Part shown: positions 14,479 to 22,393 of the stretch, one piece after another
Numbering within the stretch: position 1 is the stretch's first letter
How the letters are laid out: each line of letters opens with the position of its first letter
From: Rhodobacteraceae bacterium Water-Bin34
GTDB taxonomy: Bacteria > Pseudomonadota > Alphaproteobacteria > Rhodobacterales > Rhodobacteraceae
NCBI GenBank assembly: GCA_900197625.1
Contig: FZLS01000020.1
Span: 1-43,467 of the forward strand
Length of the DNA stretch: 43,467 nt
Reading direction: 5' to 3'
Notes under the pieces: model-generated
What the model was told of the DNA's origin: nothing
The model's input: only the letters and a program-made list of their open reading frames with translations
Database searches by the model: none
Translations under genes and position numbers: made by a program

Positions 14479-15830
14479 TAAAAAACTTTAACCTTGTATT
14501 TCTTTTCAAAGTCAAGAGCGTGCTGCCAAGTATCAACCATGGGCTGCCCTTTAATATTAAGACTCGTATTTAATAACATAGGGCATCCTGTTTGTTCATG
14601 CCATTCTTCAAGAATAGGCCTTAATATAGATTTACAATTCTGTTTTACAACTTGAACTCTTGCTGTTCCGTCAACGTGAGTTACTGATGAGTAGTCATGC
14701 TTTGCTTTTGAAACAAATTGCATGTATTCGTTCATTGGCCCTTCGAAGTATTTATCAGCAAATTCTTCCAAGATTGAAGGCGCAAAGGGTCGAAATTTTT
14801 GTCTACGTTTAATTTCATTAACAGTATCTCTAACGTCTCGTCTAGGATCAGCAAGAAGGCTACGATTACCAAGGGCACGAGGGCCAAACTCAGCACGACC
14901 ATTCGCAACGCCGCAATAGGAATGATTAATAAGATGGTTAACAATTTCTTTAATTTTGGGGTCACGTTTAATCTCCGTTCCAAGATATGGATCAATCCAG
15001 TTTAATTTTTTACCATACGCTAAAGCAGCGGCACCAAGTGACGATCCGCAATCTCCTGGGTTTGGCATAATCCAAATGTTTTTGCCAAGCTCTGCTACTT
15101 TAGTATTAGCTACACAATTAAGAGCAACTCCTCCGCTTATAATCAAGTTTTCATGCAGACAATACTCATTAACCAATTCTAGTATTTTATCTTCAACAAC
15201 ACTTTGAGCTGATGCTGCTATGTCTTCATTTCTAAAACAAGAAGGTAAGTAACGTATTCCTTTGTGGTTATTGTGATATTCTAAATGGTCTCTCATAATT
15301 TCGTAATGAATTGGCTCTCCATACGCTGCCATACCCATCGTTATATATTCATCTTCTTGAGGGTTTAATCCTATATATTGAGTAATCGCAGAATAAAATA
15401 ATCCTATCGAATAAGGATATTTAAATGATTTGATTTTTGCCATGCGAGGTTTGCCACGTTTAACCCACGCTTTCCAAATAGAAACAGTATCCCATTCACC
15501 TATTGAATCGATAACTAATATATTACACGAGTCAAACTTTGAAGTGTAAAATCCAGAAGCAGCATGAGACTCATGATGGTAAAAAGAAACGTCGTAATTA
15601 ATCCTGGACTTTTTTCTTTGTTGACCAGCATACCATTGACGTGTTCGTTTTAACCAGTCTTTTTCAAAGAAGGCAATTTTATCAGCGTAATCTATCTGCG
15701 TGTAATGCAACCATTTATCATGTTTGATTCTACTAATTCTTTCAGAATGACTAGCAGATAAAATTTTACCATCTTTGATCAGAGTAGCTCCAGCATCATG
15801 AAAGCCTTCACTAATGCCTAGTATTTTCAT
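14478..15830 (-). CDS. NodU/CmcH-type O-carbamoyltransferase
   Basis: A 450-residue carbamoyltransferase. The Kae1-like N-terminal half shows ILGISEGFHDAGATLI, then SHSERISRIKHD and the metal-site YHHESHAASGFY near residue 88. The ISGGVALNCVANTK and NGRAEFGPRALGNRS segments follow. These proteins transfer carbamoyl from carbamoyl phosphate to sugar hydroxyls. It is somewhat shorter than NodU, mainly in the C-terminal domain, yet all key motifs are there. It lies in the sugar-modification region beside an SGNH hydrolase. Confidence 0.9.
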   Translation of the reverse strand: MKILGISEGFHDAGATLIKDGKILSASHSERISRIKHDKWLHYTQIDYADKIAFFEKDWLKRTRQWYAGQQRKKSRINYDVSFYHHESHAASGFYTSKFDSCNILVIDSIGEWDTVSIWKAWVKRGKPRMAKIKSFKYPYSIGLFYSAITQYIGLNPQEDEYITMGMAAYGEPIHYEIMRDHLEYHNNHKGIRYLPSCFRNEDIAASAQSVVEDKILELVNEYCLHENLIISGGVALNCVANTKVAELGKNIWIMPNPGDCGSSLGAAALAYGKKLNWIDPYLGTEIKRDPKIKEIVNHLINHSYCGVANGRAEFGPRALGNRSLLADPRRDVRDTVNEIKRRQKFRPFAPSILEEFADKYFEGPMNEYMQFVSKAKHDYSSVTHVDGTARVQVVKQNCKSILRPILEEWHEQTGCPMLLNTSLNIKGQPMVDTWQHALDFEKKYKVKVF

Positions 15831-16012
15831 TTACCAGAGCGTTCCAACAATATATCTAACTTGGCTTCTATTTCATCACACTTGTCTAGCACTTGCTCAA
15901 ACACTGTTGGCGTATGATCAATGTTAGCTTCTACACTTGGAAACATGCTAACATCTTCTGTATAGTCTATCTCATCAAGATAATCGTTTCTAGTTTTAAA
16001 CAATTTAAACAT
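15827..16012 (-). CDS. Small hypothetical protein
   Basis: A 61-residue acidic protein starting MFKLFKTRNDYLDE and ending in a helix (VLDKCDEIEAKLDILLE) with coiled-coil character. AGGAG precedes the ATG, and its stop overlaps the carbamoyltransferase start. No known family is recognised. Confidence 0.65.
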   Translation of the reverse strand: MFKLFKTRNDYLDEIDYTEDVSMFPSVEANIDHTPTVFEQVLDKCDEIEAKLDILLERSGK

Positions 16013-16021
16013 AATAATCTC

Positions 16022-16195
16022 CTATTGATCTGTCTTATCACACTTGACTATGCCGTCACCATGATATATTTCTTTAAACTGAGAGAGTGAAACTTCACAA
16101 CCCCATCTGTCATTGTGTCTTGAAATCACGGTATAATTCATATCCATCGGTTCAGACAATGAAGTTGTGATAACTAGTAAGGTCCAATAAACCAT
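16022..16195 (-). CDS. Small hypothetical protein with hydrophobic start (57 aa)
   Basis: An ATG at 16195 directly follows the upstream stop and has GGGAG nearby. The 57-residue product begins MVYWTLLVITTSLSEP, which could be a short signal sequence, and contains two cysteines (WGCEVSL, VKCDKT). The tight fit between neighbours supports it. Function unknown; small secreted-like proteins with this layout occur in many T4-like phages. Confidence 0.6.
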   Translation of the reverse strand: MVYWTLLVITTSLSEPMDMNYTVISRHNDRWGCEVSLSQFKEIYHGDGIVKCDKTDQ

Positions 16196-16396
16196 TTATT
16201 CGCTCCCAGTCCAGTGTTTGCGAGTATGAGCCTTTGCACTTAAAATAGAAAATCGTTTTGCTATCTTCATGATAAAATCACTATCTTCTCTGCGTGCCAA
16301 CTCATATAAAAACGTTTCCATTTTAGAATCAATTCTACGAATTTCTGTAGTATCATACGTATCATAAAACTGAAATTCTAGTTGTTCTTCAATCAT
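16196..16396 (-). CDS. Small hypothetical protein
   Basis: About 66 residues from the ATG at 16396; a GTG two codons upstream is also possible. It is helical and charged (YDTTEIRRIDSKMETFLYELARR). Its start overlaps the cytidylyltransferase stop. Family not recognised. Confidence 0.6.
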   Translation of the reverse strand: MIEEQLEFQFYDTYDTTEIRRIDSKMETFLYELARREDSDFIMKIAKRFSILSAKAHTRKHWTGSE

Positions 16397-16805
16397 GTTC
16401 ACATACTCTCTTTCTTAAATCGCTGGAACTAAATCTATGGTCCCGTTTGTTAAAATATAGATCTATATCTCTTTTACGGCATATATCTTTGCCTGTAAAC
16501 TCTTTATCTCTATACTCTTCTCCTAATATTCTAACATTTATTTGGTATAATGTCAATATATCTTCGACATCTCTTTCTGAAGAGTATGGTATAATCTCAT
16601 CAACATATTGTACACCCTTTAATTGCGTATATCTTTCTACAATAGATTGTACTGGATTATTCTTATCAGGACGATCTGACGAAGGATCCATTTGCAATCC
16701 TACCATTAAATAATCGCATTGAGTTTTAGCTTCGCGCAGCATAGCAATATGTCCTGCGTGAAGTAAATCGAACGTGCTGAAAGTTATTCCTATTTTATTT
16801 GGCAA
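16389..16805 (-). CDS. Cytidylyltransferase-like nucleotidyltransferase
   Basis: 138 residues starting at a TTG with AAAGG seven bases upstream. It has the nucleotidyltransferase HxGH motif (LLHAGHIAML, His16 and His19) and the RFSSSDLRKRV segment near the C-terminus that replaces the usual RTxGISTT. It resembles the glycerol-3-phosphate/FAD-synthase type of short cytidylyltransferase. It would make a CDP- or other NDP-linked precursor for the nearby sugar enzymes. It overlaps the dehydrogenase-like gene by 11 bases. Confidence 0.82.
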   Translation of the reverse strand: MPNKIGITFSTFDLLHAGHIAMLREAKTQCDYLMVGLQMDPSSDRPDKNNPVQSIVERYTQLKGVQYVDEIIPYSSERDVEDILTLYQINVRILGEEYRDKEFTGKDICRKRDIDLYFNKRDHRFSSSDLRKRVCEHD

Positions 16806-17550
16806 GCTTTAGCCTTTCGTTATAACTTTGAACTTCTGATAAAATAGATAAATCGGTTCCAGATTTATGACCAGAAGCTATAATAGCTGAAACATCTTTA
16901 GGAAAGCAATGGCCTCCGTAACCTCGATCTTGAGTAACAAACGTATGACTATCTCCTATACGCGTATCTGCAGCAACTCCATTTCTCACTGTTTCATAAT
17001 CAATACCTGTATTTTCGCACATATCATAAACTTGATTAAAGAAAGCTACTTTAGAAGCAAGAAATGAATTTCTTAAATATTTTATCATGATTAATTCTTC
17101 AACATCAAACCCGCTTACAATTGTAACTGCAGAATAGTCGAATGTTTTAACCCAGAATTCTGAGTCTCCCCCTATTTGCATAGTATTGTTTGATTTGAAA
17201 TCATCAATAGCGTGAGCTGCTCTTAAATATTCAGGAGAGAACGCTATTTTTTCGTCAGGATATGCTCTCTTAATTAAGCGCCAACCTTCTAAACTTATAG
17301 TTGACTTAATTAAGATAGGAGTGCCGGGGTCGCATTTTTCTATGACATTATATACGTTAGACATATCGCACTCCCCGGTTTCTCCTTCTGGGGTTGATAC
17401 GCAGATTATTACTCCATCAACTTTATCAAATTGCGTATGAATATCACCATAGCCCATTGCAGGATCATAGATTGTAACGTCATGCTCGTACTCTAACCAA
17501 AGGGCGTGAGCCTTTCCTACAAATCCATATCCTGCAACGACTATATTCAT
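16795..17550 (-). CDS. UDP-glucose/GDP-mannose dehydrogenase-like protein lacking the C-terminal domain
   Basis: 251 residues from the ATG at 17550 (GGAG upstream). It holds the Rossmann motif VVAGYGFVGKAHA (residues 4-16), VSTPEGETGECD, SPEYLRAAHA near 105, and the catalytic-Cys motif GGHCFPKD (Cys215). The family is usually about 430 residues with a C-terminal UDP-binding domain, and that is absent here without a visible frameshift. It may still oxidise a nucleotide sugar or have another role. It overlaps both neighbours. Confidence 0.85.
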   Translation of the reverse strand: MNIVVAGYGFVGKAHALWLEYEHDVTIYDPAMGYGDIHTQFDKVDGVIICVSTPEGETGECDMSNVYNVIEKCDPGTPILIKSTISLEGWRLIKRAYPDEKIAFSPEYLRAAHAIDDFKSNNTMQIGGDSEFWVKTFDYSAVTIVSGFDVEELIMIKYLRNSFLASKVAFFNQVYDMCENTGIDYETVRNGVAADTRIGDSHTFVTQDRGYGGHCFPKDVSAIIASGHKSGTDLSILSEVQSYNERLKLAK

Positions 17551-17885
17551 TTTATATAACTCCATTCATAATTTAGCCAATCTCTATTGTCTTTCATTAT
17601 TTCGCATTTATGACCTTTTTGATCTAACAAAGATCTTGAGACATGATGAATTTGGCTAGACAAATCGTATTCTTTCTTTTTGCAAATATAACAAGAACCA
17701 GACGAGCAATGAAACGTATATGTTTCTTTATCTCCTTCAACTCTAATTATATCTTTACTTATTCTCCAATCGTCACCGTGTTTTAATTTTTCTTCAAAAC
17801 CAGCGAGTACTCGATAGTGTGTTCCTTCTTCTTCTGTTACTTTAATTAGAACCCAACATATCGGCAAATAAGTTCGATCAGACAC
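17547..17885 (-). CDS. Conserved hypothetical protein with cysteine pairs
   Basis: 112 residues from a GTG at 17885 with GGAAG upstream; this start overlaps the end of the previous gene. A central SSGSCYICKKKEYD segment (CxxC) and a later GHKCEIM suggest metal binding or a redox site. The product otherwise has beta strands (IRVEGDKETYTFHC) and ends in WLNYEWSYIK. Proteins with this CYxCxK pattern occur in T4-like phages without a known role. Confidence 0.65.
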   Translation of the reverse strand: MSDRTYLPICWVLIKVTEEEGTHYRVLAGFEEKLKHGDDWRISKDIIRVEGDKETYTFHCSSGSCYICKKKEYDLSSQIHHVSRSLLDQKGHKCEIMKDNRDWLNYEWSYIK

Positions 17886-18213
17886 CTTTCTTCCAATTAT
17901 CTTGCCACTTATCAATAAATTCTAGTTTCTGTTCTTTAGTCCATTCTGAAAGATATTCGTTATCTTTATCAAAAAGTTTAAGAATTCGCTCTTCATCCAA
18001 AATCATTGTATCGATGATTTGCTCTCCCAGAAAATGCTGGGAAAATTCTTTTACTTCTTCGCATGTGACTGAGTCGTTAACATACTCAATTACAGACGCT
18101 TCTGTCATACTTAATGGGACGCCATCTTCAGTTTCCATCTTACTCACTGGAATTGCATAGCGCATCCTATGAGTAGAGACAACCGTCGCTACGACGTATC
18201 GTTCATCTGACAT
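17878..18213 (-). CDS. Conserved hypothetical protein
   Basis: 111 residues from the ATG at 18213 (AGGAG upstream). The product starts MSDERYVVATVVSTHRMRYAIPV and continues with acidic helices (VTCEEVKEFSQHFLGEQIID, EWTKEQKLEFIDKWQDNW). Similar small proteins (VVSTHRMRYAIPV) occur in marine T4-like phages. Role unknown. Confidence 0.7.
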   Translation of the reverse strand: MSDERYVVATVVSTHRMRYAIPVSKMETEDGVPLSMTEASVIEYVNDSVTCEEVKEFSQHFLGEQIIDTMILDEERILKLFDKDNEYLSEWTKEQKLEFIDKWQDNWKKGV

Positions 18214-18224
18214 AATTTTTCTCC

Positions 18225-18353
18225 TTAGTGATTTATCCATTGAACTTGAGCGTATCTAGCATCAAGCCAATCGCGATATTCTTGTGCATCTAATACACAA
18301 GTGAAGTATTTATTCACCCACATATTAGCGTAATATGCTTTAATTTGTATCAT
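18225..18353 (-). CDS. Small hypothetical protein (42 aa)
   Basis: An ATG at 18353 next to the upstream stop gives 42 codons, starting MIQIKAYYANMWVNKY and ending in YAQVQWINH. It is rich in aromatic residues. The stop falls just before the ribosome site of the next gene. Accepted on fit and composition only. Confidence 0.55.
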   Translation of the reverse strand: MIQIKAYYANMWVNKYFTCVLDAQEYRDWLDARYAQVQWINH

Positions 18354-18354
18354 A

Positions 18355-18879
18355 TTAATCTTCTCTATAGAAGATATGAGAGCCCATACGCGCAATTCTA
18401 TGCATAGATGGAGCCCAATAAGCTTTCATCCAATGTGCATGATAATGTGTTGCACCTTCTGTAATTCCTCGGTATTGGTTGCTGAGATACATGTCACGTG
18501 CATATTTACGAGATTTTTCCCATGCATCATTATCATACGGCGTATCGTGTTTACCATCGCAATACCAGCTAAATTGGCATGATCTTTTTCCTGGTTTAAA
18601 ACCTTGATGAAGAACATCACATATACTATCAGGAAAACGCTTACTCATTACTCTATTTAATACAACATCAGAGACTGACATTGCATCAACTAATGATACT
18701 GCATGAGTCTCAAAGTATATATTGAGAGCTAAGCAATTCATTTCTTGAGCTTGATATTCAATAAAGTCTTTTTCTACTTCTTGAGCTTTAAGCTCTTGAC
18801 CTGTGTAGACAAGAGCTCCAAACGCAGCTGTGTTAATAGCTACAGCGATAAGTGCTGATGTGAATTTTTTAAACTTCAT
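18355..18879 (-). CDS. SleB/CwlJ-type cell wall hydrolase with N-terminal anchor
   Basis: A 174-residue protein. The first 30 residues contain a basic start and a hydrophobic stretch (ALIAVAINTAAFGALVY), so it is secreted or anchored. The Hydrolase_2 domain follows: CLALNIYFETHAVSLVDAM (Glu near 57), VVLNRVMSKRFPDSICDVL, CQFSWYCDG and GATHYHAHW...WAPSM. It would cut peptidoglycan. It is a second wall enzyme besides the GH19 endolysin at 31669, and its early-type promoter suggests a role apart from late lysis, perhaps superinfection or early wall remodelling. Confidence 0.85.
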   Translation of the reverse strand: MKFKKFTSALIAVAINTAAFGALVYTGQELKAQEVEKDFIEYQAQEMNCLALNIYFETHAVSLVDAMSVSDVVLNRVMSKRFPDSICDVLHQGFKPGKRSCQFSWYCDGKHDTPYDNDAWEKSRKYARDMYLSNQYRGITEGATHYHAHWMKAYWAPSMHRIARMGSHIFYRED

Positions 18880-18913
18880 AGTACTGCCTCATAGTTTATA
18901 TTATTATAGAATC

Positions 18914-18942
18914 AGTCTATACTGTTTTCTATAGATTGTAAA
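18914..18942 (-). promoter_or_regulatory. Sigma70-like early promoter (TTTACA-17-TAGACT-GATTCTA)
   Basis: GGTTTACA, a 17-bp spacer and TAGACT, followed by GATTCTA at 18907-18913. It is the fifth member of the family and lies directly before the wall-hydrolase gene. Confidence 0.75.
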
Positions 18943-18947
18943 CCGTT

Positions 18948-19193
18948 TTAGTGGCCAAAATTGTTTTTTATTTGTGTTAGTACATTTGTAAGTTTAAAGA
19001 CAATGCCAGTCTTCTTTGCTTCATCTGACCAATAACTTTCGTCACCGGTCAGATCTGTTAATACTTCGAGAAGCATCATATTTTGATTTCTTACTATATC
19101 GTGCTCTTTATATAGATCGCTAATTTCTCTATTTAAATCTTTTATTTCAAGTCTTAGAACATCTATATTAGCACTACCTGCCCTAACTTTCAT
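18948..19193 (-). CDS. Small coiled-coil protein
   Basis: 81 residues from the ATG at 19193, overlapping the stop of the GT17-sulfotransferase gene. A heptad-rich helix runs through IDVLRLEIKDLNREISDLYKE. Some SYWSDEAKKTG surface follows. No known domain is recognised. Confidence 0.65.
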   Translation of the reverse strand: MKVRAGSANIDVLRLEIKDLNREISDLYKEHDIVRNQNMMLLEVLTDLTGDESYWSDEAKKTGIVFKLTNVLTQIKNNFGH

Positions 19194-20724
19194 CTGGTTT
19201 GTACTTATCCCAAAAGGCATAGTCTACTGCGTAAATACGTTTAAGAAAATCAGTTTGTTCTTTACTAAAATCTTGCTCAAAGATTTCTTTATGGGTTTGG
19301 TTTAGTTTATGTTTAACGTTAAAGGTTGAAGAAACATCTTCTTTTTTAACTAAAGTAAACTTCTTAAATTTATCAGTATCAACGAACCAAGCTTGAGGGT
19401 GAAAATGATGAAGTTGATGAGATGAGCCTACTTTATGCAGATGTTTAAAGAATAAATCTATCTTTTCTTGCTTAGTACATTCATTAAGTTTTTTACCAAA
19501 CGATGCAAAAATATCTTCGCCGTAATGATAGTAACGTTGTTTTTCTACAAGATAACCGTTAATACACGAAACAAATCTGTTAATAGGATCTGAGTAAACT
19601 ACAATTGGCCTACCTCGTGCTTCATCATATTCATCTGTATCTCTAAATACTTGACGTCTTTCAGGAAATGATTCTTTAATAGTTACACTACAACTTCTCG
19701 GAACTTCAAACCAATTTCTTTCGCCGTCAAGATTATACATTAAAGGGAACTTAAGCTTTTGACACCAAAAACAATCGCACTTATTAAACTTAAACTCTTC
19801 TTTCATATCAGTAGGAGGTAACAAGAAGTCACGTAAGCTTTCATCTTCGAAAATAACGCTAGGTAAATTTTCTATTCCGTACCTTTTAAGCTTATGATTA
19901 ATGTTTCCATCTGGTGCTGGACCTTCTTCAGTAAGATGCATATCCCAATTAGCATAGTCTTGATATCCCTTTACATCTTCCATCCAATCAAAATTATCAA
20001 ACGCGTGTGCAAAAGAATCTGCTTTTACTTTTCTCATCTCAGAATCGCCCATCCAAGCAAAATGCCAGCCCATATCTTGTATCACACGATTGTTATGTGT
20101 AGGCCAACGAATTGGTAGGTTCATAGAACCACAACGAATCTTGTTTACTGAAAAATCCATAATTTGTTTTTTACTTGCAAAGAACATGGCTTTCCACCAT
20201 ACAACTGGACTATCGTCAGTATTATGTGCTCTTAAGTCGGCACGACCCTGTAAATAAACTAATGGTATTTTAAGAATAATCTCTTGATGAGCAAGAGCCA
20301 TTCTTGCAACCCATTTAACATTTTCAGGTTTAATGATCTCATCAGCATCACCGTATAAGAATACATCGTTATCTCTGAAACCAGACATACCCTCCATTAC
20401 CGCATCTTTTTGCAGTCTTTCTCTTGCACGAGCATACAATGAATCCTCATTATCTTTGTTTACACCTGCATTAATCTTATCAATCTTTTCAATTACAATA
20501 TCTTCTTGTTCTGGAATGTGATGTTCAACATAGATGATTTTTTCCATTGGAAGACCATGCTTCTGAGCAATCTCAAGAAACTTTCTTTGCACTGGTTTAC
20601 CGCTGTGAGTTTTATCAGACTCAACAATAATAAATTTATCGACTACATCTTTTAAAAGATTAACTCTTAGTTTTAAAAGTTCTTCTCCTGTTGGAGCAAA
20701 AAATGGAAAGCAATCTACAATCAT
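19183..20724 (-). CDS. Fusion of GT17-like glycosyltransferase and sulfotransferase-like domain
   Basis: A 513-residue protein. Residues 1 to about 290 match GT17 (MGAT3-like) enzymes: MIVDCFPFFAPTGEELLKLR, KFIIVESDKTHSGKP, LYARARERLQKDAV, DVFLYGDADEII (the acidic DxD-type motif) and MGWHFAWMGD. Residues 330-513 look like a Sulfotransfer_2 domain: VPRSCSVTIKE, then VVYSDPINRFVSCINGYL (3'-phosphate loop) and an HFHPQAWFVDTDKF segment. A CDCFWCQ cysteine cluster joins them. The coding is continuous. It would add a GlcNAc-like sugar and a sulfate, but the substrate is unknown. Confidence 0.75.
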   Translation of the reverse strand: MIVDCFPFFAPTGEELLKLRVNLLKDVVDKFIIVESDKTHSGKPVQRKFLEIAQKHGLPMEKIIYVEHHIPEQEDIVIEKIDKINAGVNKDNEDSLYARARERLQKDAVMEGMSGFRDNDVFLYGDADEIIKPENVKWVARMALAHQEIILKIPLVYLQGRADLRAHNTDDSPVVWWKAMFFASKKQIMDFSVNKIRCGSMNLPIRWPTHNNRVIQDMGWHFAWMGDSEMRKVKADSFAHAFDNFDWMEDVKGYQDYANWDMHLTEEGPAPDGNINHKLKRYGIENLPSVIFEDESLRDFLLPPTDMKEEFKFNKCDCFWCQKLKFPLMYNLDGERNWFEVPRSCSVTIKESFPERRQVFRDTDEYDEARGRPIVVYSDPINRFVSCINGYLVEKQRYYHYGEDIFASFGKKLNECTKQEKIDLFFKHLHKVGSSHQLHHFHPQAWFVDTDKFKKFTLVKKEDVSSTFNVKHKLNQTHKEIFEQDFSKEQTDFLKRIYAVDYAFWDKYKPDES

Positions 20725-21302
20725 TACTTTGTCCTTTCTAGAACGGTTAGTCCGTTATTATTTGTTCTTAATTCTTTAAACTTCCATTCAGGGTTTTCGA
20801 TAACGAAATCAATTATTGATTTAAGTAACCCTTCACCTGCTATTGGTCGTTTGTCTGCAAAGTCTCTCCAATTTTGTTTTTCGTCTCTGCATCCATATGT
20901 GTGTGTATCATGGAATATCAAATATTTGTTAGCCTTATTACCATGTATTGCTAGCTCGCGTTTTAATTGAGAACCAGAATGCCAGGTATCAATAAACAAT
21001 AAATCACATTGCTCAATCTCAATATTTAAAACGTTTTCTTTTTCATAAGTTACATCTTTTCCAACAGACTTTGCTCTTGCGAATAGGTTTTGAACTTCTT
21101 CGTTTAATTCGATATCGTATGATCTCAAAGATGCATTAGTATTAAGAAACGCTCTAGTACTAGCACCATCTCTAACACCCATTTCACATATTCTATCACA
21201 TTCCATTCCTAATGTATACAGTAATTCGATGTGTTCGTTAATATCAGAGAAAGTGTTCTTTACTCTGTTATATTCACCTTCTATAAATTGTACAAAACTC
21301 AT
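20724..21302 (-). CDS. Class I SAM-dependent methyltransferase-like protein
   Basis: 192 residues from the ATG at 21302, which overlaps the upstream stop by ATGA. The SAM motif I is CEMGVRDGASTRAFL, followed by LRSYDIEL, a DLLFIDTWHSGSQL block and YLIFHDTHTYG. This is the CmcI/Methyltransf_24 pattern. Its position inside the sugar operon suggests glycan O-methylation. A related protein lies at 41770. Confidence 0.78.
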   Translation of the reverse strand: MSFVQFIEGEYNRVKNTFSDINEHIELLYTLGMECDRICEMGVRDGASTRAFLNTNASLRSYDIELNEEVQNLFARAKSVGKDVTYEKENVLNIEIEQCDLLFIDTWHSGSQLKRELAIHGNKANKYLIFHDTHTYGCRDEKQNWRDFADKRPIAGEGLLKSIIDFVIENPEWKFKELRTNNNGLTVLERTK

Positions 21303-22321
21303 ATGTCTAACCACCTTCTATTGTTTAAAGTCCATTGAACCACTTCGTCAATTCTTTCTCTAACTGGTTGTGGAGTCCAACCCATGTTCGCCATACGATC
21401 ACCGCTAAGAGCATAACGAAGATCATGCCCAGGACGGCTAGAATGGAAATCCATAAATTCATAATTTAGTTCCTTCCCTTGAGACTCTGCAATTAATTGA
21501 GCTAATTCTAAATTGTTTAATTCTGTAGATCCACAAATATTAAACTTAGGACACTTAATGCCTGTATTGTTTGTCATATCAAGAGTGCGTTCGTTTTCTA
21601 ATAAGAATAACGTAGCATCTGCAACATCTTCAGCATGAATATAATGACGTGAACCTGGAATTGTTTTTGTTTCATCGCTGTGGATCGTTACTGTTCCGCC
21701 ATCTCTTACATTACGAATGGTCATAGGAATAAACTTTTCTGGATGTTGTCTCTGGCCAAATACGTTCATTGTATGAGTAATGTATATCGGCATTTTGTAT
21801 GTATTTTGGTAAGCTACTGCGAGTTCTTCTGCTCCAGCTTTAGATGCAGAGTAAGGATTAGTACAATTATAACGATCGTATTCGTCGTATTTAACACCTT
21901 CTGGTGCAGGACCAAATACTTCATCAGTTGAAAAGTATAAGAAACGTTCTAGATTATCTTGTCTTCGACCATAATCTAAAAGGTTTGCAGTACCGACAAC
22001 GTTATCCATCACAAATTCCATTGGTCTATCAATAGAACGATCTACGTGAGAACCTGCGGCAAGATGCGCAATGATATCAACAGGTCCGATGTCTGCTTCT
22101 AGCATCGGGTTGATTTCTGCTTTTAAATCGTGGAAGATTGTGCGAACTCTTTTACGCTCAGTTGGAGTACGTTCTTGAAGTAAGTCGTGTAAACGATTAA
22201 GATTACCACTATAATCTAAGCGATCTAGTGTTACAATTTCCCAATCTGTTCGCATAAGCACTTGGTTAATTAAATGATGGGCAATAAAGCCACCGCCACC
22301 AGTAATTAATATTCTCTTCAT
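21299..22321 (-). CDS. dTDP-glucose 4,6-dehydratase-like SDR enzyme
   Basis: 340 residues, an extended SDR. The NAD motif is ITGGGGFIAHH, with DRLDYSGNLNRL and HLAAGSHVDRSI after it. The catalytic residues are in YFSTDEVFG and NPYSASKAG (YxxxK). RHYIHAEDVADA and a TELNNLELAQLI segment follow, as in RfbB. It would make a 4-keto-6-deoxy nucleotide sugar. It leads the sugar operon in this half of the window, after a late-like promoter and hairpin. Confidence 0.9.
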   Translation of the reverse strand: MKRILITGGGGFIAHHLINQVLMRTDWEIVTLDRLDYSGNLNRLHDLLQERTPTERKRVRTIFHDLKAEINPMLEADIGPVDIIAHLAAGSHVDRSIDRPMEFVMDNVVGTANLLDYGRRQDNLERFLYFSTDEVFGPAPEGVKYDEYDRYNCTNPYSASKAGAEELAVAYQNTYKMPIYITHTMNVFGQRQHPEKFIPMTIRNVRDGGTVTIHSDETKTIPGSRHYIHAEDVADATLFLLENERTLDMTNNTGIKCPKFNICGSTELNNLELAQLIAESQGKELNYEFMDFHSSRPGHDLRYALSGDRMANMGWTPQPVRERIDEVVQWTLNNRRWLDI

Positions 22322-22354
22322 TATATACTCCTCATCAATAACATTTTGTAAAGA

Positions 22355-22383
22355 ACAACCACGTGATAATCAGAGGTGGTTGT
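22355..22383 (-). terminator. Hairpin between porin and dehydratase genes
   Basis: An 8-bp perfect stem (ACAACCAC/GTGGTTGT) with a 13-base loop on the minus strand. It is followed by only a weak T run (TTCTTT), so termination would be partial. It follows the porin gene and may end the nrd-ALAS-porin transcript. Confidence 0.5.
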
Positions 22384-22393
22384 CATATTAACT

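Noticed and set aside
14732..14995. Minus-strand ORF of 87 codons in a second frame inside the carbamoyltransferase gene
   Set aside because: The carbamoyltransferase motifs continue through this region in the main frame; no ribosome site.
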